Below are positions 35,383 to 44,478 of a stretch of DNA of 64,000 bases, piece after piece. Every line of letters starts with the position of its first letter. Within the stretch, counting starts at the first letter, position 1. The translations under genes were made by a program, and so were the position numbers. The stretch is from Paraburkholderia haematera (GTDB lineage Bacteria; Pseudomonadota; Gammaproteobacteria; Burkholderiales; Burkholderiaceae): the NCBI RefSeq assembly GCF_905220975.1, contig NZ_CAJNBK010000016.1:88491-152490 (forward strand), read 5' to 3'. Under the pieces are notes generated by a model. The model had not been told where the DNA came from. It worked only from the letters and a program-made list of their open reading frames with translations, and made no database searches.

Positions 35383-37098
35383 TTAACTCTTCTCGTCAAG
35401 CCGCTCCTCTTTATAGCGGCTCTCCATTTCATGTAACCGGGCATCGACGGTCGCGAGATCGTAGTAACCGATCGCCTTCAGATCACGCGCTTCCTTCAGT
35501 TGCCGGATGGCCGACGGCCAGGCGCCCTCGAGCGCGAACTTTTCGGCCAGGGCCCGATGCTGCGTCAACGCATCGCCACTGCCGGCGCTTGCCTGGGCGA
35601 GATACATCCACCAGGCAGGCTGATCGGGTTGCGCACGCGTTTCCTTCAAAGCCAGTGCCTGCGCTGCGGCAAATTGCTTCAAGGTCAGCAAGGTCTGGAT
35701 ATGCATGTCGATCGCGGCGTTCGACCGCGGCCAGCGCTTCTGTGCAAACTCGGCAAGACGAGCCGCCTCGTCGTCATGCCCGGCACGGCGCGCGATGTCG
35801 GCCGCCAGCACGTCGAGGCTCGGCGAACTGCGCATGGGCGTGCCTTCACCGCGTTCGCCAGCTGCAAACGCCACGCGCGACGAAGCCAGCGACGCCGCCG
35901 CATCGTCGTAACGTTCGAGCAGCATCTGCCCATACGCAATCCCGTACCAGTTCGCGGCGACGTTCACCGCCGTACGGTCTTCGATTTCGGAACGCAGGCG
36001 CGAAATCTCATCGGCGTATTCGCTGCGCGAGCGGTCCTGCAGCAATCGCGCCCGCGCCCGCACAAAACCGTACTCGGAGGTCTGATGCGGCTGCCGGTAA
36101 GGCGCGCGGCGCGCACGGTCTTCCATGTCGGCAATCCGTTCGCCTGTCAGCGGGTGGGTGCGCGCGTAGGCCGGTATGCCCGTGTCATTCATTGCAGCTC
36201 GATCGAGGCGGCCAAAAAACGTCGTCATCGCGTAGGGGTCGTAGCCCGCGCCGGCCAACAGCAGAAATCCGACGCGGTCCGCTTCGTGCTCGGCGGAGCG
36301 CGAAAAACGCAACTGGTTGTCGACCGCATACGCCTGGCCGCCAATCGCAATCGCGCTGCCCAGGTCGCCGCTGTGCGCGAGCACGCCCGCCAGAATGCCG
36401 AACAACAGGCCGGCCAGCGCGGCATAGGAGCTGTGTTCGCCGGTTGTGATCATCCGTGAAATGTGCCGCTGCAAGACGTGCCCCATCTCGTGGCCGAGCA
36501 CGGAGGCGAGCTCGGACTCGGTTTGCGTCGTCACGATCAATCCGGTGTTCACACCGATAAATCCGCCCGGCAGCGAGAAGGCGTTGATCTGCGTGTCGCG
36601 GACTGCGAACAGCTCGAAGTCCGGACGATAGCCACCGATGTAGAGCGCGCTCGCCGCGGCGGAGAGTTTCGCCGCGACCGAGTTCAGGTAGTCGCGCACC
36701 AGCCAGTCGTCGAGATAGTCGGGGTCGCGGCGCAACTCGCGCATCACGCGCTCGCCGAGCTTGCGCTCGGCTTGCGGCGTCAGGGAGCCGGAGCCGCCGC
36801 TGCCGAGATCGGGCAGTTGTTGCGTGACGATCGGGGCGCGCCAACTGGTGCTCGCGCTAGTGTTGCCCGAGAAGCGGCTCTGCGCGCCGCCATAAACGCC
36901 GAATACGCCATGGGCAATATCGGGCGGCACGATAGGGTCGGCAAAGGTGTCGACCGGGCCGCTCTCCAATGGCGGTTCCGCGGACTGCATGTTAACCACA
37001 AGGTTCGTGTTCGAAGCGGCGCGCGATTGTGCAAACGCGCCCGGCGGAGCCGCGAGCGCGACAGACAACAACGCAGCAAGAAACCGTTTCGAACGCAT
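35383..37098 (-). CDS. Periplasmic M48-family metalloprotease (BepA/YfgC-like)
   Basis: This 571-residue protein has a signal peptide (FLAALLSVALAAPPGAFAQ), an M48 peptidase domain with the zinc motif LGHEMGHVLQRHI and the third ligand region SRSAEHEADRVG, and a C-terminal TPR-like helical region (about residues 330-560). The layout is that of BepA, which monitors outer-membrane protein assembly. The start at 37098 was chosen for the signal peptide. It is divergent from moaC. Confidence 0.9.
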   Translation of the reverse strand: MRSKRFLAALLSVALAAPPGAFAQSRAASNTNLVVNMQSAEPPLESGPVDTFADPIVPPDIAHGVFGVYGGAQSRFSGNTSASTSWRAPIVTQQLPDLGSGGSGSLTPQAERKLGERVMRELRRDPDYLDDWLVRDYLNSVAAKLSAAASALYIGGYRPDFELFAVRDTQINAFSLPGGFIGVNTGLIVTTQTESELASVLGHEMGHVLQRHISRMITTGEHSSYAALAGLLFGILAGVLAHSGDLGSAIAIGGQAYAVDNQLRFSRSAEHEADRVGFLLLAGAGYDPYAMTTFFGRLDRAAMNDTGIPAYARTHPLTGERIADMEDRARRAPYRQPHQTSEYGFVRARARLLQDRSRSEYADEISRLRSEIEDRTAVNVAANWYGIAYGQMLLERYDDAAASLASSRVAFAAGERGEGTPMRSSPSLDVLAADIARRAGHDDEAARLAEFAQKRWPRSNAAIDMHIQTLLTLKQFAAAQALALKETRAQPDQPAWWMYLAQASAGSGDALTQHRALAEKFALEGAWPSAIRQLKEARDLKAIGYYDLATVDARLHEMESRYKEERLDEKS

Positions 37099-37232
37099 CG
37101 CGAGGTCGATATGACGAAGTCGAAAAGCGACGCCCGCCGCTCGGACTAAGATAGCGGGCATAGGGCGATTGTAATCATCCCGGGCCGCCCGGCCACACTG
37201 CTATGATAGGCGCCCTCTGAAGGAGCCCAACC

Positions 37233-37709
37233 ATGCCTGAACTCACTCATTTCGACGCCGCCGGTCAGGCGCATATGGTGGACGTCGGCGGTAAGCAGGA
37301 GACGAAGCGCATCGCCATTGCGCGTGGCTCGATTCGCATGCTGCCGGAAACGTTCGCGCTGATCCGCGATGGCAATGCCAAGAAAGGCGACGTGATCGGC
37401 ATCGCACGGATCGCCGCGATTCAAGGTTCGAAGCGCACCGCCGATCTGATCCCGCTATGTCATCCGCTCGCGCTCACGCGCGTCAAGGTGGACTTCGAAC
37501 TCGATGAAAAACTGCCCGGCGTGCATTGCACAGTGCAAGTGGAGACGCTGGGGCGTACGGGCGTGGAAATGGAAGCGCTGACCGCCGTGCAGGTTGGACT
37601 GCTGACGGTGTACGACATGTGCAAGGCGGTGGATCGCGGCATGACGATCACCGACGTGAAAGTGCTGGAGAAGCACGGCGGGAAGTCGGGGGATTGGGTG
37701 GCGGGTTGA
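37233..37709 (+). CDS. moaC: Cyclic pyranopterin monophosphate synthase
   Basis: This 158-residue protein has the MoaC blocks KKGDVIGIARIAAIQGSKR, TADLIPLCHPL and VGLLTVYDMCKAVDRGM. It forms cyclic pyranopterin monophosphate in molybdenum cofactor synthesis. AAGGAG lies 8 nt before the ATG. No other moa genes are in the window. Confidence 0.95.
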   Translation: MPELTHFDAAGQAHMVDVGGKQETKRIAIARGSIRMLPETFALIRDGNAKKGDVIGIARIAAIQGSKRTADLIPLCHPLALTRVKVDFELDEKLPGVHCTVQVETLGRTGVEMEALTAVQVGLLTVYDMCKAVDRGMTITDVKVLEKHGGKSGDWVAG

Positions 37710-37778
37710 CGACGGCCAAGGTCATCGCCCCGCTCCACCTCTAAAGCATCAGCTACAGCTACAAAACGACAGCGCGGC

Positions 37779-39563
37779 TCAATCCTCGTCGCTGTCGTCG
37801 TCCTGATTGACGTTGCCGGACGGCATGCCGTAGCGCTTGACCAGTTCCGCCTTGAAACCGGCCAACGTCTTCTGCTCGTCGCACAACTCATACACGTAGG
37901 CGAGCTGCGAAGGCCAGTCGTTCAACTCCACAGCGAAGATCTTCAGGCGCTCGACGGTGTCGAACGCCCCCGCCGCATCGCCGCTCAACGCCTGCAGCAC
38001 CGCGTACCGGCGCAGCACGGTCTCGCCCGGCAGTAGCGCCATCGCCTGCTTATGCATGGCGAGCTTGTGCTGCAGGTTCATCGAATTCATGGGTTCCAGG
38101 GTCGCCATGCCATACTCGCCCCACGCCTGGAACAGGAACGACGGGTCCGCACGATACTGCTCGGCCGGACGCAAGCCGTAGTACAGCACCTCGGAGCGCG
38201 CGTAATCCTTGTACACCGGATACAGCGCAGCCAGACCGCCGAACACCACCACCGCGAAGACACCGAACGACAGGCGGCCGGGCACGAGGCGCAGCGACCG
38301 TGTCTCGAGCAGCCCGAACACGAACATCGCCGGCAGCAGGAAGAACATGTACTGCTGCGGATACTCGACCAGCGCATGCATGACCAGCACGCCGATCAGC
38401 GCGATGCCGAACACCCGGGCCGCGCTCTGCGGCGCGCGGACCACGCGCACCAGCCACGTGATCAGGCCGAACAGCACGATCGCGAGGCCGATCAAACCGG
38501 TTTTCGCGAGCAGGTCGATGAAGATGTCGTGTGAATTGTTGGCAATCTCGACGCCGCCCAGCGACTTCGCATACGCGAACTGGTAGCTCGGAAACTCGCC
38601 CCAGCCGACACCCAGCACCGGATGCGTCTTGAACATCGTCCAGCCGTATTTCCACAGCGCAAGGCGCGGCGCGATCTGGCCGGCGTCCTTGAAACGGTCA
38701 GCCGCCGACTGCCCAAGTTCCAGGTGGTAGCGCACGTTGGCCCAGCGGATTAACGCATTGACGACGAAGAACAGCACCGCCAACGCGATCGGAATCAGCC
38801 ATTCGCGATTGCCGCGGCGCAGAAGCGGTTGGCTACGCGTCTGCGCGAAGGCCATCCAGAAACCCGCCACCACGATTACGCCCATCTGCAGCCAGGGGCC
38901 ACGCGACACGGTTAGCGCGAGTCCGATGGCAAAGATAGTCGACACGAGCAGCCAGATGCTGACTGCAATGCGGCGGGTCTGCACGAGGAACAACGCACCC
39001 GCCATCGCGAATGCGATATAGGTGGCGAGGTGGTTCGCCTGCGCCATGTTGCCGAACGGCCGGCGCTCGACGGTCACGTTGTAGGCAACGACAAGCGGCG
39101 ACACGCGCGTTTCGAGGTGAAACAGCTGGATCACCTGGCAGAACACCGCAAACAGACCGCCGACGATCAACGCCCCGGCCGCCCAACGCAGCACCGTTTC
39201 GTTCATTTTGACGCGTGTGAAACCGTAGCCGGCGTGCGTCGCCATGAATGCGGCAAGCAGGTAACCGCCGCCGAGCCAGTTCATCGACGGCTGCGAGACC
39301 GGCAGCAGCACCGACTGCGCCACCAGCACCAGCCCGAACAGCAACGGCACCAGCGCGACAACCGGCGACGCAAACGTCACGCGCGGCCTCGCCGTCCACA
39401 CCAGCAGCACGACACCCGCGCCCGTCAGCAGATACAGCGCGAGCGCCGTGAATTCGGCGTAGAACGTCGGAATTGGATACGTGTGGTTGACGACTGCATA
39501 AGGCAGCACCAACGCGAGAGCCAACAGAATGAGAGACAGGTAGCGCGCAAATGGGGTGGGCAT
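37779..39563 (-). CDS. pglL: PglL/Wzy-type O-oligosaccharyltransferase
   Basis: This 594-residue membrane protein has about ten to twelve helices, the central Wzy_C/O-antigen ligase domain (LGVGWGEFPSYQFAY, SHDIFIDLLAKTGLIG) and a PglL-type C-terminal periplasmic domain. It probably moves an undecaprenyl-linked glycan onto serine residues of exported proteins. A pilin gene lies directly upstream on the same strand, so pilin is the likely substrate. An O-antigen ligase or polymerase cannot be excluded from sequence alone. The start at 39563 gives the first membrane helix directly. Confidence 0.85.
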   Translation of the reverse strand: MPTPFARYLSLILLALALVLPYAVVNHTYPIPTFYAEFTALALYLLTGAGVVLLVWTARPRVTFASPVVALVPLLFGLVLVAQSVLLPVSQPSMNWLGGGYLLAAFMATHAGYGFTRVKMNETVLRWAAGALIVGGLFAVFCQVIQLFHLETRVSPLVVAYNVTVERRPFGNMAQANHLATYIAFAMAGALFLVQTRRIAVSIWLLVSTIFAIGLALTVSRGPWLQMGVIVVAGFWMAFAQTRSQPLLRRGNREWLIPIALAVLFFVVNALIRWANVRYHLELGQSAADRFKDAGQIAPRLALWKYGWTMFKTHPVLGVGWGEFPSYQFAYAKSLGGVEIANNSHDIFIDLLAKTGLIGLAIVLFGLITWLVRVVRAPQSAARVFGIALIGVLVMHALVEYPQQYMFFLLPAMFVFGLLETRSLRLVPGRLSFGVFAVVVFGGLAALYPVYKDYARSEVLYYGLRPAEQYRADPSFLFQAWGEYGMATLEPMNSMNLQHKLAMHKQAMALLPGETVLRRYAVLQALSGDAAGAFDTVERLKIFAVELNDWPSQLAYVYELCDEQKTLAGFKAELVKRYGMPSGNVNQDDDSDED

Positions 39564-39699
39564 CGAGTAACCGGAGGGCGTCAGCAACCGGCGCACTATA
39601 CAAAAAAATTCTCCTGCTGTGCGCCGGCTGGGCTGAAATATCCCGGAAATCAGTGTTTTACGTTCGGAAGACAGCTCTCCCGATCGTCCGCCCTCTTGC

Positions 39700-40323
39700 T
39701 TACGACCGGCACTCCGGCGGTGCAAGATTCGACGGCAAGGACGGCGCGTCGGCAGGTGCGGGCCCGGCGCCCGGTGCAGGCAGCGAGGAACCGGTTTTGC
39801 CGCCGGCGAAACACTCCCAGGTGACCGCGCCCGCCTGTACGGCGCCCTTGCTCAAGGCGATCCGCGCTGTGGGGGCGTCGGCGTTGTCCGGCACCGAGGG
39901 CACGAGAGTCAGTGTGTTCGAACCAGCGGGCGCTACGCGCGTGGTGAAAGCAACGGTAATCTGGCCGGTGTCGTCGTCGACACGAACGGATTCGACGTTA
40001 CGGGTGGCGGGCGGCGATGCATAGCCACCGCCAAACGCATTGCCACTGGCGGCGTTCTCGGACACCGCGAGCCGCGCGGATGCAGCCAGCGAGAGCCCCT
40101 CCCCCACGCGGCTGCGGGCCAGATAGTCCTGATATGCCGGGATCGCATAGGCCGCGATGACGCCGACGATCGCCAGCACGATCATCAATTCGATCAGCGT
40201 GAAACCGACACTAAAGCAGCGGCAGGCACGCGCGAGCGGCACGGTCCAGCGCGCTCGTTCGAACGCGTGCCGCGGGGAAAGCGTGGACTGTGAATAAGGG
40301 GAGTACGGCAAAGTAACGATCAT
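39700..40323 (-). CDS. Type IV pilin (PilA-like)
   Basis: This 207-residue prepilin has the type IV cleavage and helix motif SVG/FTLIELMIVLAIVGVIAAYA followed by IPAYQDYLARSRVGEG. The leader is about 41 residues, longer than the usual 6-25. The start at 40323 is supported by AGGAG 8 nt upstream. A C-terminal disulfide loop runs between the cysteines in WECFAGG and PPECRS and holds a Pro/Ala/Ser-rich stretch; the protein ends in Ser. It precedes pglL by 136 bp. Confidence 0.88.
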   Translation of the reverse strand: MIVTLPYSPYSQSTLSPRHAFERARWTVPLARACRCFSVGFTLIELMIVLAIVGVIAAYAIPAYQDYLARSRVGEGLSLAASARLAVSENAASGNAFGGGYASPPATRNVESVRVDDDTGQITVAFTTRVAPAGSNTLTLVPSVPDNADAPTARIALSKGAVQAGAVTWECFAGGKTGSSLPAPGAGPAPADAPSLPSNLAPPECRS

Positions 40324-40337
40324 CGGCAGGCTCCTGA

Positions 40338-40378
40338 AACAAAAAACGCCTGCCCCGCGAATCGGGGACAGGCGTTTC
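40338..40378 (-). terminator. Terminator-like hairpin in the pilin leader
   Basis: The stem AAACGCCTG(T)CCCCG with its complement encloses a short loop. On the minus strand six T residues (40341-40346) follow, only about 17 nt before the pilin ATG and directly before its ribosome-binding site. It may end transcription from terC or act as an attenuator for the pilin gene. Confidence 0.65.
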
Positions 40379-40523
40379 AATCGTAGCCAGCAGTGTTCGT
40401 TTCACACAGTCAGCCAAATGGCTAACGTTGCGCGCCAATACGGCGCCGGTCGCGGCGGATGCGGCTCCACGCTCGATCCACCACACTGCTGCCGCATGGC
40501 CCCTGGCTCAGGTCAACCTGGAG

Positions 40524-41228
40524 TCAAACGGCCGCGCGGTTTGCATTGCGGCGCTTGAGCAGATAACCAAGGATCACGACAAACAGCGCACCGGCGATGC
40601 TCATCCCGTACTCTGCCGCCGGCGTATCGAGGATCGGCCAACGGTCGCCGGCCGGGTCGTTGATGATCAGGCCGCCCGCGATCCAACCGAGCAGTGCCGC
40701 GCCGAGCGTGATGACGATCGGAAAGCGGTCCAGCAGCTTCAAGACCAACTGGCTGCCCCACACGATCAGCGGAATGCTCACCACGAGGCCGAAGATCACC
40801 AGCGCGAGGCGATGTTCGGGATCGGCCGCCTCGGCCGCGCCCGCAATCGCGATCACGTTGTCGAGGCTCATCACCGCATCCGCGATGATGATGGTCTTGA
40901 TCGCCGCGATAAGCTTGTCGGCCGGCTTGATATTCTCGTGGACATCATGGGCCGGCGCCATCAGACGCACGCCGATCCACAGCAGCAACAGGCCGCCGGC
41001 AAACTTCAGCAACGGCACGTCGAGCAGCGCCACGGCAAACGCAATCAGCGCCACGCGCAACACAATCGCACCGGCCGTGCCCCACAGCACGCCCTTGGTG
41101 CGCTGCTCAGCCGGCAGGTTCCGGCAGGCAAGCGCGATCACCACGGCATTGTCGCCACCCAGCAGGATGTCGATGACGATGATCTGAATGACTGCGCCCC
41201 AATGGAGCGTGGCGAAAAACTCGAGCAT
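40524..41228 (-). CDS. TerC-family integral membrane protein
   Basis: This 234-residue protein has about seven helices and the TerC signatures IDILLGGDNAVVIALA and DAVMSLDNVIAIAGAA, whose acidic residues bind metal. The family is linked to manganese export and tellurium resistance; the YkoY/YceF-type branch is most likely. The ATG at 41228 is preferred because MLEFFATLHWGAVIQI is the usual start. It is separated from sucD by a strong terminator. Confidence 0.9.
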   Translation of the reverse strand: MLEFFATLHWGAVIQIIVIDILLGGDNAVVIALACRNLPAEQRTKGVLWGTAGAIVLRVALIAFAVALLDVPLLKFAGGLLLLWIGVRLMAPAHDVHENIKPADKLIAAIKTIIIADAVMSLDNVIAIAGAAEAADPEHRLALVIFGLVVSIPLIVWGSQLVLKLLDRFPIVITLGAALLGWIAGGLIINDPAGDRWPILDTPAAEYGMSIAGALFVVILGYLLKRRNANRAAV

Positions 41229-41266
41229 GAGTGAAGGAGAAAGAAGGAATCGGACGCGCGGGCAAT

Positions 41267-41301
41267 AAAAAAGCGGGGGAGTCTGCACTCCCCCGCTTTT
41301 T
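41267..41301. terminator. Intrinsic terminator after sucD
   Basis: A strong stem, AGCGGGGGAGT/ACTCCCCCGCT, is flanked by A and T runs, 74 bp after the sucD stop on the minus strand. It separates sucCD from terC. Confidence 0.88.
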
Positions 41302-41374
41302 AAGACTGCCTGCTTACGAAAGGGTTTCGTAAGCGTATCAAAAACGCGCCATGACTGCGCGCGAATTTCGACTT

Positions 41375-42256
41375 TTACAGCATCGCCTTCAGAAGACGCG
41401 CCATTTCCGACGGGTTCTTCGTGACCGTGATACCGCAGGCTTCCATGATTTCCAGCTTGGCTTCAGCCGTGTCCGCACCGCCCGAGATCAGCGCGCCGGC
41501 GTGGCCCATGCGCTTGCCCGGAGGCGCCGTGACACCGGCGATAAAGCCAACCACCGGCTTCTTCATGTTGTCCTTGATCCACTCGGCAGCATTCGCTTCG
41601 TCCGGACCACCGATCTCGCCGATCATGATGACGGCGTCCGTTTCCGGATCGTCGTTGAACATCTTCATCACGTCGATGTGCTTCAGACCGTTGATCGGGT
41701 CGCCGCCGATACCGACTGCCGACGATTGGCCGAGGCCGATCGCCGTCAATTGGCCGACTGCTTCGTACGTCAGCGTGCCCGAACGCGACACGACGCCGAT
41801 GCGGCCCTTGCGGTGAATGTGACCCGGCATGATGCCGATCTTCAGTTCGTCCGGCGTGATCGTGCCCGGGCAGTTCGGTCCGAGCAGCAACGTCTTGCGG
41901 TTTTCTGCGCGCATACGTGCCTTGAGCTCGATCATGTCACGGACAGGAATGCCTTCCGTGATACAGATCGCCAGATCCAGGTCGGCTTCGACCGCTTCCC
42001 AGATCGCAGCAGCAGCGCCTGCCGGCGGCACGTAAATCACCGACACGGTCGCGCCCGTTTCAGCCTTGGCTTCAGCGACGCTAGCGTAGATAGGAATGCC
42101 TTCGAAGTCTTCGCCGGCACGCTTCGGGTTCACGCCCGCAACGTACGCTTCGCGGCCGTTTGCATATTCACGGCAAGCACGCGTATGGAACTGACCGGTC
42201 TTGCCGGTGATGCCCTGCGTGATGACCTTGGTGTCTTTGTTAATCAGAATCGACAT
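41375..42256 (-). CDS. sucD: Succinyl-CoA synthetase alpha subunit
   Basis: This 293-residue protein has the CoA-binding Rossmann part (ITGKTGQFHTRACREYAN) and the phosphohistidine site KRMGHAGALISGG. With SucC it interconverts succinyl-CoA and succinate in the TCA cycle. It lies downstream of sucC with an unusually long gap of 141 bp. Confidence 0.95.
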   Translation of the reverse strand: MSILINKDTKVITQGITGKTGQFHTRACREYANGREAYVAGVNPKRAGEDFEGIPIYASVAEAKAETGATVSVIYVPPAGAAAAIWEAVEADLDLAICITEGIPVRDMIELKARMRAENRKTLLLGPNCPGTITPDELKIGIMPGHIHRKGRIGVVSRSGTLTYEAVGQLTAIGLGQSSAVGIGGDPINGLKHIDVMKMFNDDPETDAVIMIGEIGGPDEANAAEWIKDNMKKPVVGFIAGVTAPPGKRMGHAGALISGGADTAEAKLEIMEACGITVTKNPSEMARLLKAML

Positions 42257-42397
42257 GTATTGACCTCTGTTCGTTTGGCGACGCGCTGTTGCGCCGCGAG
42301 GCGGGATATTCTCCGCCCGCGTCGCTCACGCGCCGCCATTCGTAATCCTGGTTGTCCTGGCTCAATGTGAAACAGAGCGCCCGACTGAGCGCGCTCG

Positions 42398-43564
42398 TTA
42401 CTTGCCTTGAGCGGCCGCAACGACCTTCTGAGCCGCTTCTTCCATGCTGTCTGCCGCAATGATCGGCAGGCCGGATTCAGCGAGCATCTTCTTGCCCAGG
42501 TCTTCGTTCGTGCCCTTCATGCGGACCACGAGCGGCACCTTCAGCGACACGGCCTTCGACGCCGCGATCACGCCTTCCGCGATCACGTCGCAGCGCATGA
42601 TGCCACCGAAAATGTTGACCAGGATCGCGGTCAGGTTCGGGTTCTTCAGCATGATCTTGAACGCTTCCGTGACCTTCTCGGTCGTGGCGCCACCGCCCAC
42701 GTCCAAGAAGTTCGCCGGTTCGCCGCCGAACAGCTTGATGGTGTCCATCGTTGCCATTGCGAGGCCAGCGCCGTTCACGAGGCAGCCGATGTTGCCGTCG
42801 AGCGAGATGTAGGCGAGGTCGAACTTCGATGCTTCGACTTCAGCCGGATCTTCTTCGTCCAGATCGCGATACGCGACGATTTCCGGGTGACGGAACAGGG
42901 CGTTCGAATCGAAGTTGAACTTGGCGTCCAGCGCGATGACCTTGCCGTCGCCGGTCAGGATCAGCGGGTTGATTTCGGCCAGCGATGCGTCGGTTTCCCA
43001 GAATGCCTTGTACAGGCCTTGCAGGATCGAGCGCGCTTGCGGCAGCGAAGCGGCGGGCACGCCGATCTTCGTTGCGAGCTCGTCGGCTTCGGCGTCTTTC
43101 AGACCGGTCGACGGATCGACGGCGATTTTGTGGATCAGCTCAGGCGTCTTTTCCGCGACTTCTTCGACGTCCATGCCGCCTTCGCTCGATGCCATCACGA
43201 CGATCTTCTGCGAAACGCGATCGATCACGAGGCCGACATACAGTTCCTTCTTGATGTCAGCGCCTTCTTCGATCAGCAGACGATTCACCTTCTGGCCTTC
43301 CGGACCGGTCTGGTGCGTGACGAGCTGCATGCCGAGGATCTGGTTCGAGTATTCACGAACCTGTTCCAGCGACTTGGCGACCTTCACGCCGCCGCCCTTG
43401 CCACGGCCACCCGCATGGATCTGAGCCTTCACGACCCATACCGGGCCGCCGAGCTCTTCCGCGGCCTTGACCGCATCATCCACCGAGAAGACCGGCTTGC
43501 CGCGCGGTACCGCGACGCCGAATTTCCGCAGGATTTCCTTACCCTGGTACTCGTGAATCTTCAT
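42398..43564 (-). CDS. sucC: Succinyl-CoA synthetase beta subunit
   Basis: This 388-residue ATP-grasp protein starts MKIHEYQGKEILRKFGV and has VVKAQIHAGGRGKGGGVK and the LDVGGGATTEKVTEAF region. It forms the nucleotide-binding subunit of succinyl-CoA synthetase. Its ATG overlaps the DUF2889 gene stop by 4 bp (ATGA), so translation is coupled. Confidence 0.95.
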   Translation of the reverse strand: MKIHEYQGKEILRKFGVAVPRGKPVFSVDDAVKAAEELGGPVWVVKAQIHAGGRGKGGGVKVAKSLEQVREYSNQILGMQLVTHQTGPEGQKVNRLLIEEGADIKKELYVGLVIDRVSQKIVVMASSEGGMDVEEVAEKTPELIHKIAVDPSTGLKDAEADELATKIGVPAASLPQARSILQGLYKAFWETDASLAEINPLILTGDGKVIALDAKFNFDSNALFRHPEIVAYRDLDEEDPAEVEASKFDLAYISLDGNIGCLVNGAGLAMATMDTIKLFGGEPANFLDVGGGATTEKVTEAFKIMLKNPNLTAILVNIFGGIMRCDVIAEGVIAASKAVSLKVPLVVRMKGTNEDLGKKMLAESGLPIIAADSMEEAAQKVVAAAQGK

Positions 43565-44301
43565 GCGTGATTCCCTTCAGTCTGAGAGTTGGATTGAACA
43601 TCGTTTCCGCTGCTGTCGTTCATGCCGGACGCGTTGCCGCCCTCACCTGTCTGGCGGGCTGCCCCGTCGCCTGACGAAGCCGCGCGATCCGCTGTATACG
43701 GAGCGCGGCCATACCAGCGCGGATAAAACTGCTGCACCGCCTCGCCGTCGAAACGCAGCGCGTGGCAGCGTCCCAGCTGGAATGGCGGCTTGTCATTGGA
43801 ATGCTCGTCTGTGCTGTGCGACGTACCGTTCCCTGAACTCGCCGTCGCGCCCGGCGCGCTGTCACCGGTGTTCCATACGTCGCCGGCGAATGCCTGGATT
43901 GCGGCGGTAGGCAGAAGCGCGCACAACTCGGTGAGATGCGTGCAGCCAGCCGTGCCGGCCAGCAAACGGGCAGCATCGCGACGGAAGTTCTGGAACAGAT
44001 TGAGCCCGATGAGGGCACGGTAGGCGGGATTGCTGGCTTGGCACAGCCCTGGATAGGGCACCCAGTCGGACGACGCTTCTGCGTCGACGACGTTGAGCTT
44101 GCGATCGATGGTGATGCGAAGCCAGAGTTCATGGATCGGCTGACCATTGGGCCGGACGCCCGACGCAAGCACCACATCGCGCGGTTTTTCGTCGGTCAAG
44201 CACGCTTCCACATCCCACAGGCCATCGGCTCGCTCGTAGGCTTCCGCTCTGATTGCGCGACGGTGGCGCAACTGACGGGACACTGGCGGGGAGAGCGGCA
44301 T
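43561..44301 (-). CDS. DUF2889 domain protein
   Basis: This 246-residue protein has the DUF2889 pattern (RHRRAIRAEAYERADGLWDVEACLTD at the start, then a TIDRKLNVVDAEA segment and a CTHLTEL block). About 60 low-complexity Ser/Gly/Asn residues lie near the end, around the conserved CHALRFDGEAVQQFYPRWY. Function unknown. It is coupled to sucC by a 4-bp overlap. Confidence 0.85.
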   Translation of the reverse strand: MPLSPPVSRQLRHRRAIRAEAYERADGLWDVEACLTDEKPRDVVLASGVRPNGQPIHELWLRITIDRKLNVVDAEASSDWVPYPGLCQASNPAYRALIGLNLFQNFRRDAARLLAGTAGCTHLTELCALLPTAAIQAFAGDVWNTGDSAPGATASSGNGTSHSTDEHSNDKPPFQLGRCHALRFDGEAVQQFYPRWYGRAPYTADRAASSGDGAARQTGEGGNASGMNDSSGNDVQSNSQTEGNHA

Positions 44302-44478
44302 GCGGGAAGGAAAGGCTGGATTGGAAAACCCGTGAATTTTAGCATACTGGGTATTTGAGACAGGTTGGAATCCGCAGGGCCGCCCAGCAGGCGGTTCAGC
44401 GCGGGAAACCTTATCTCGAAGCGACGTACGCGGGGAGGGTTTGCTGCCGCTTGCCGCCGTTTGCTGCTACCGGCTGCG

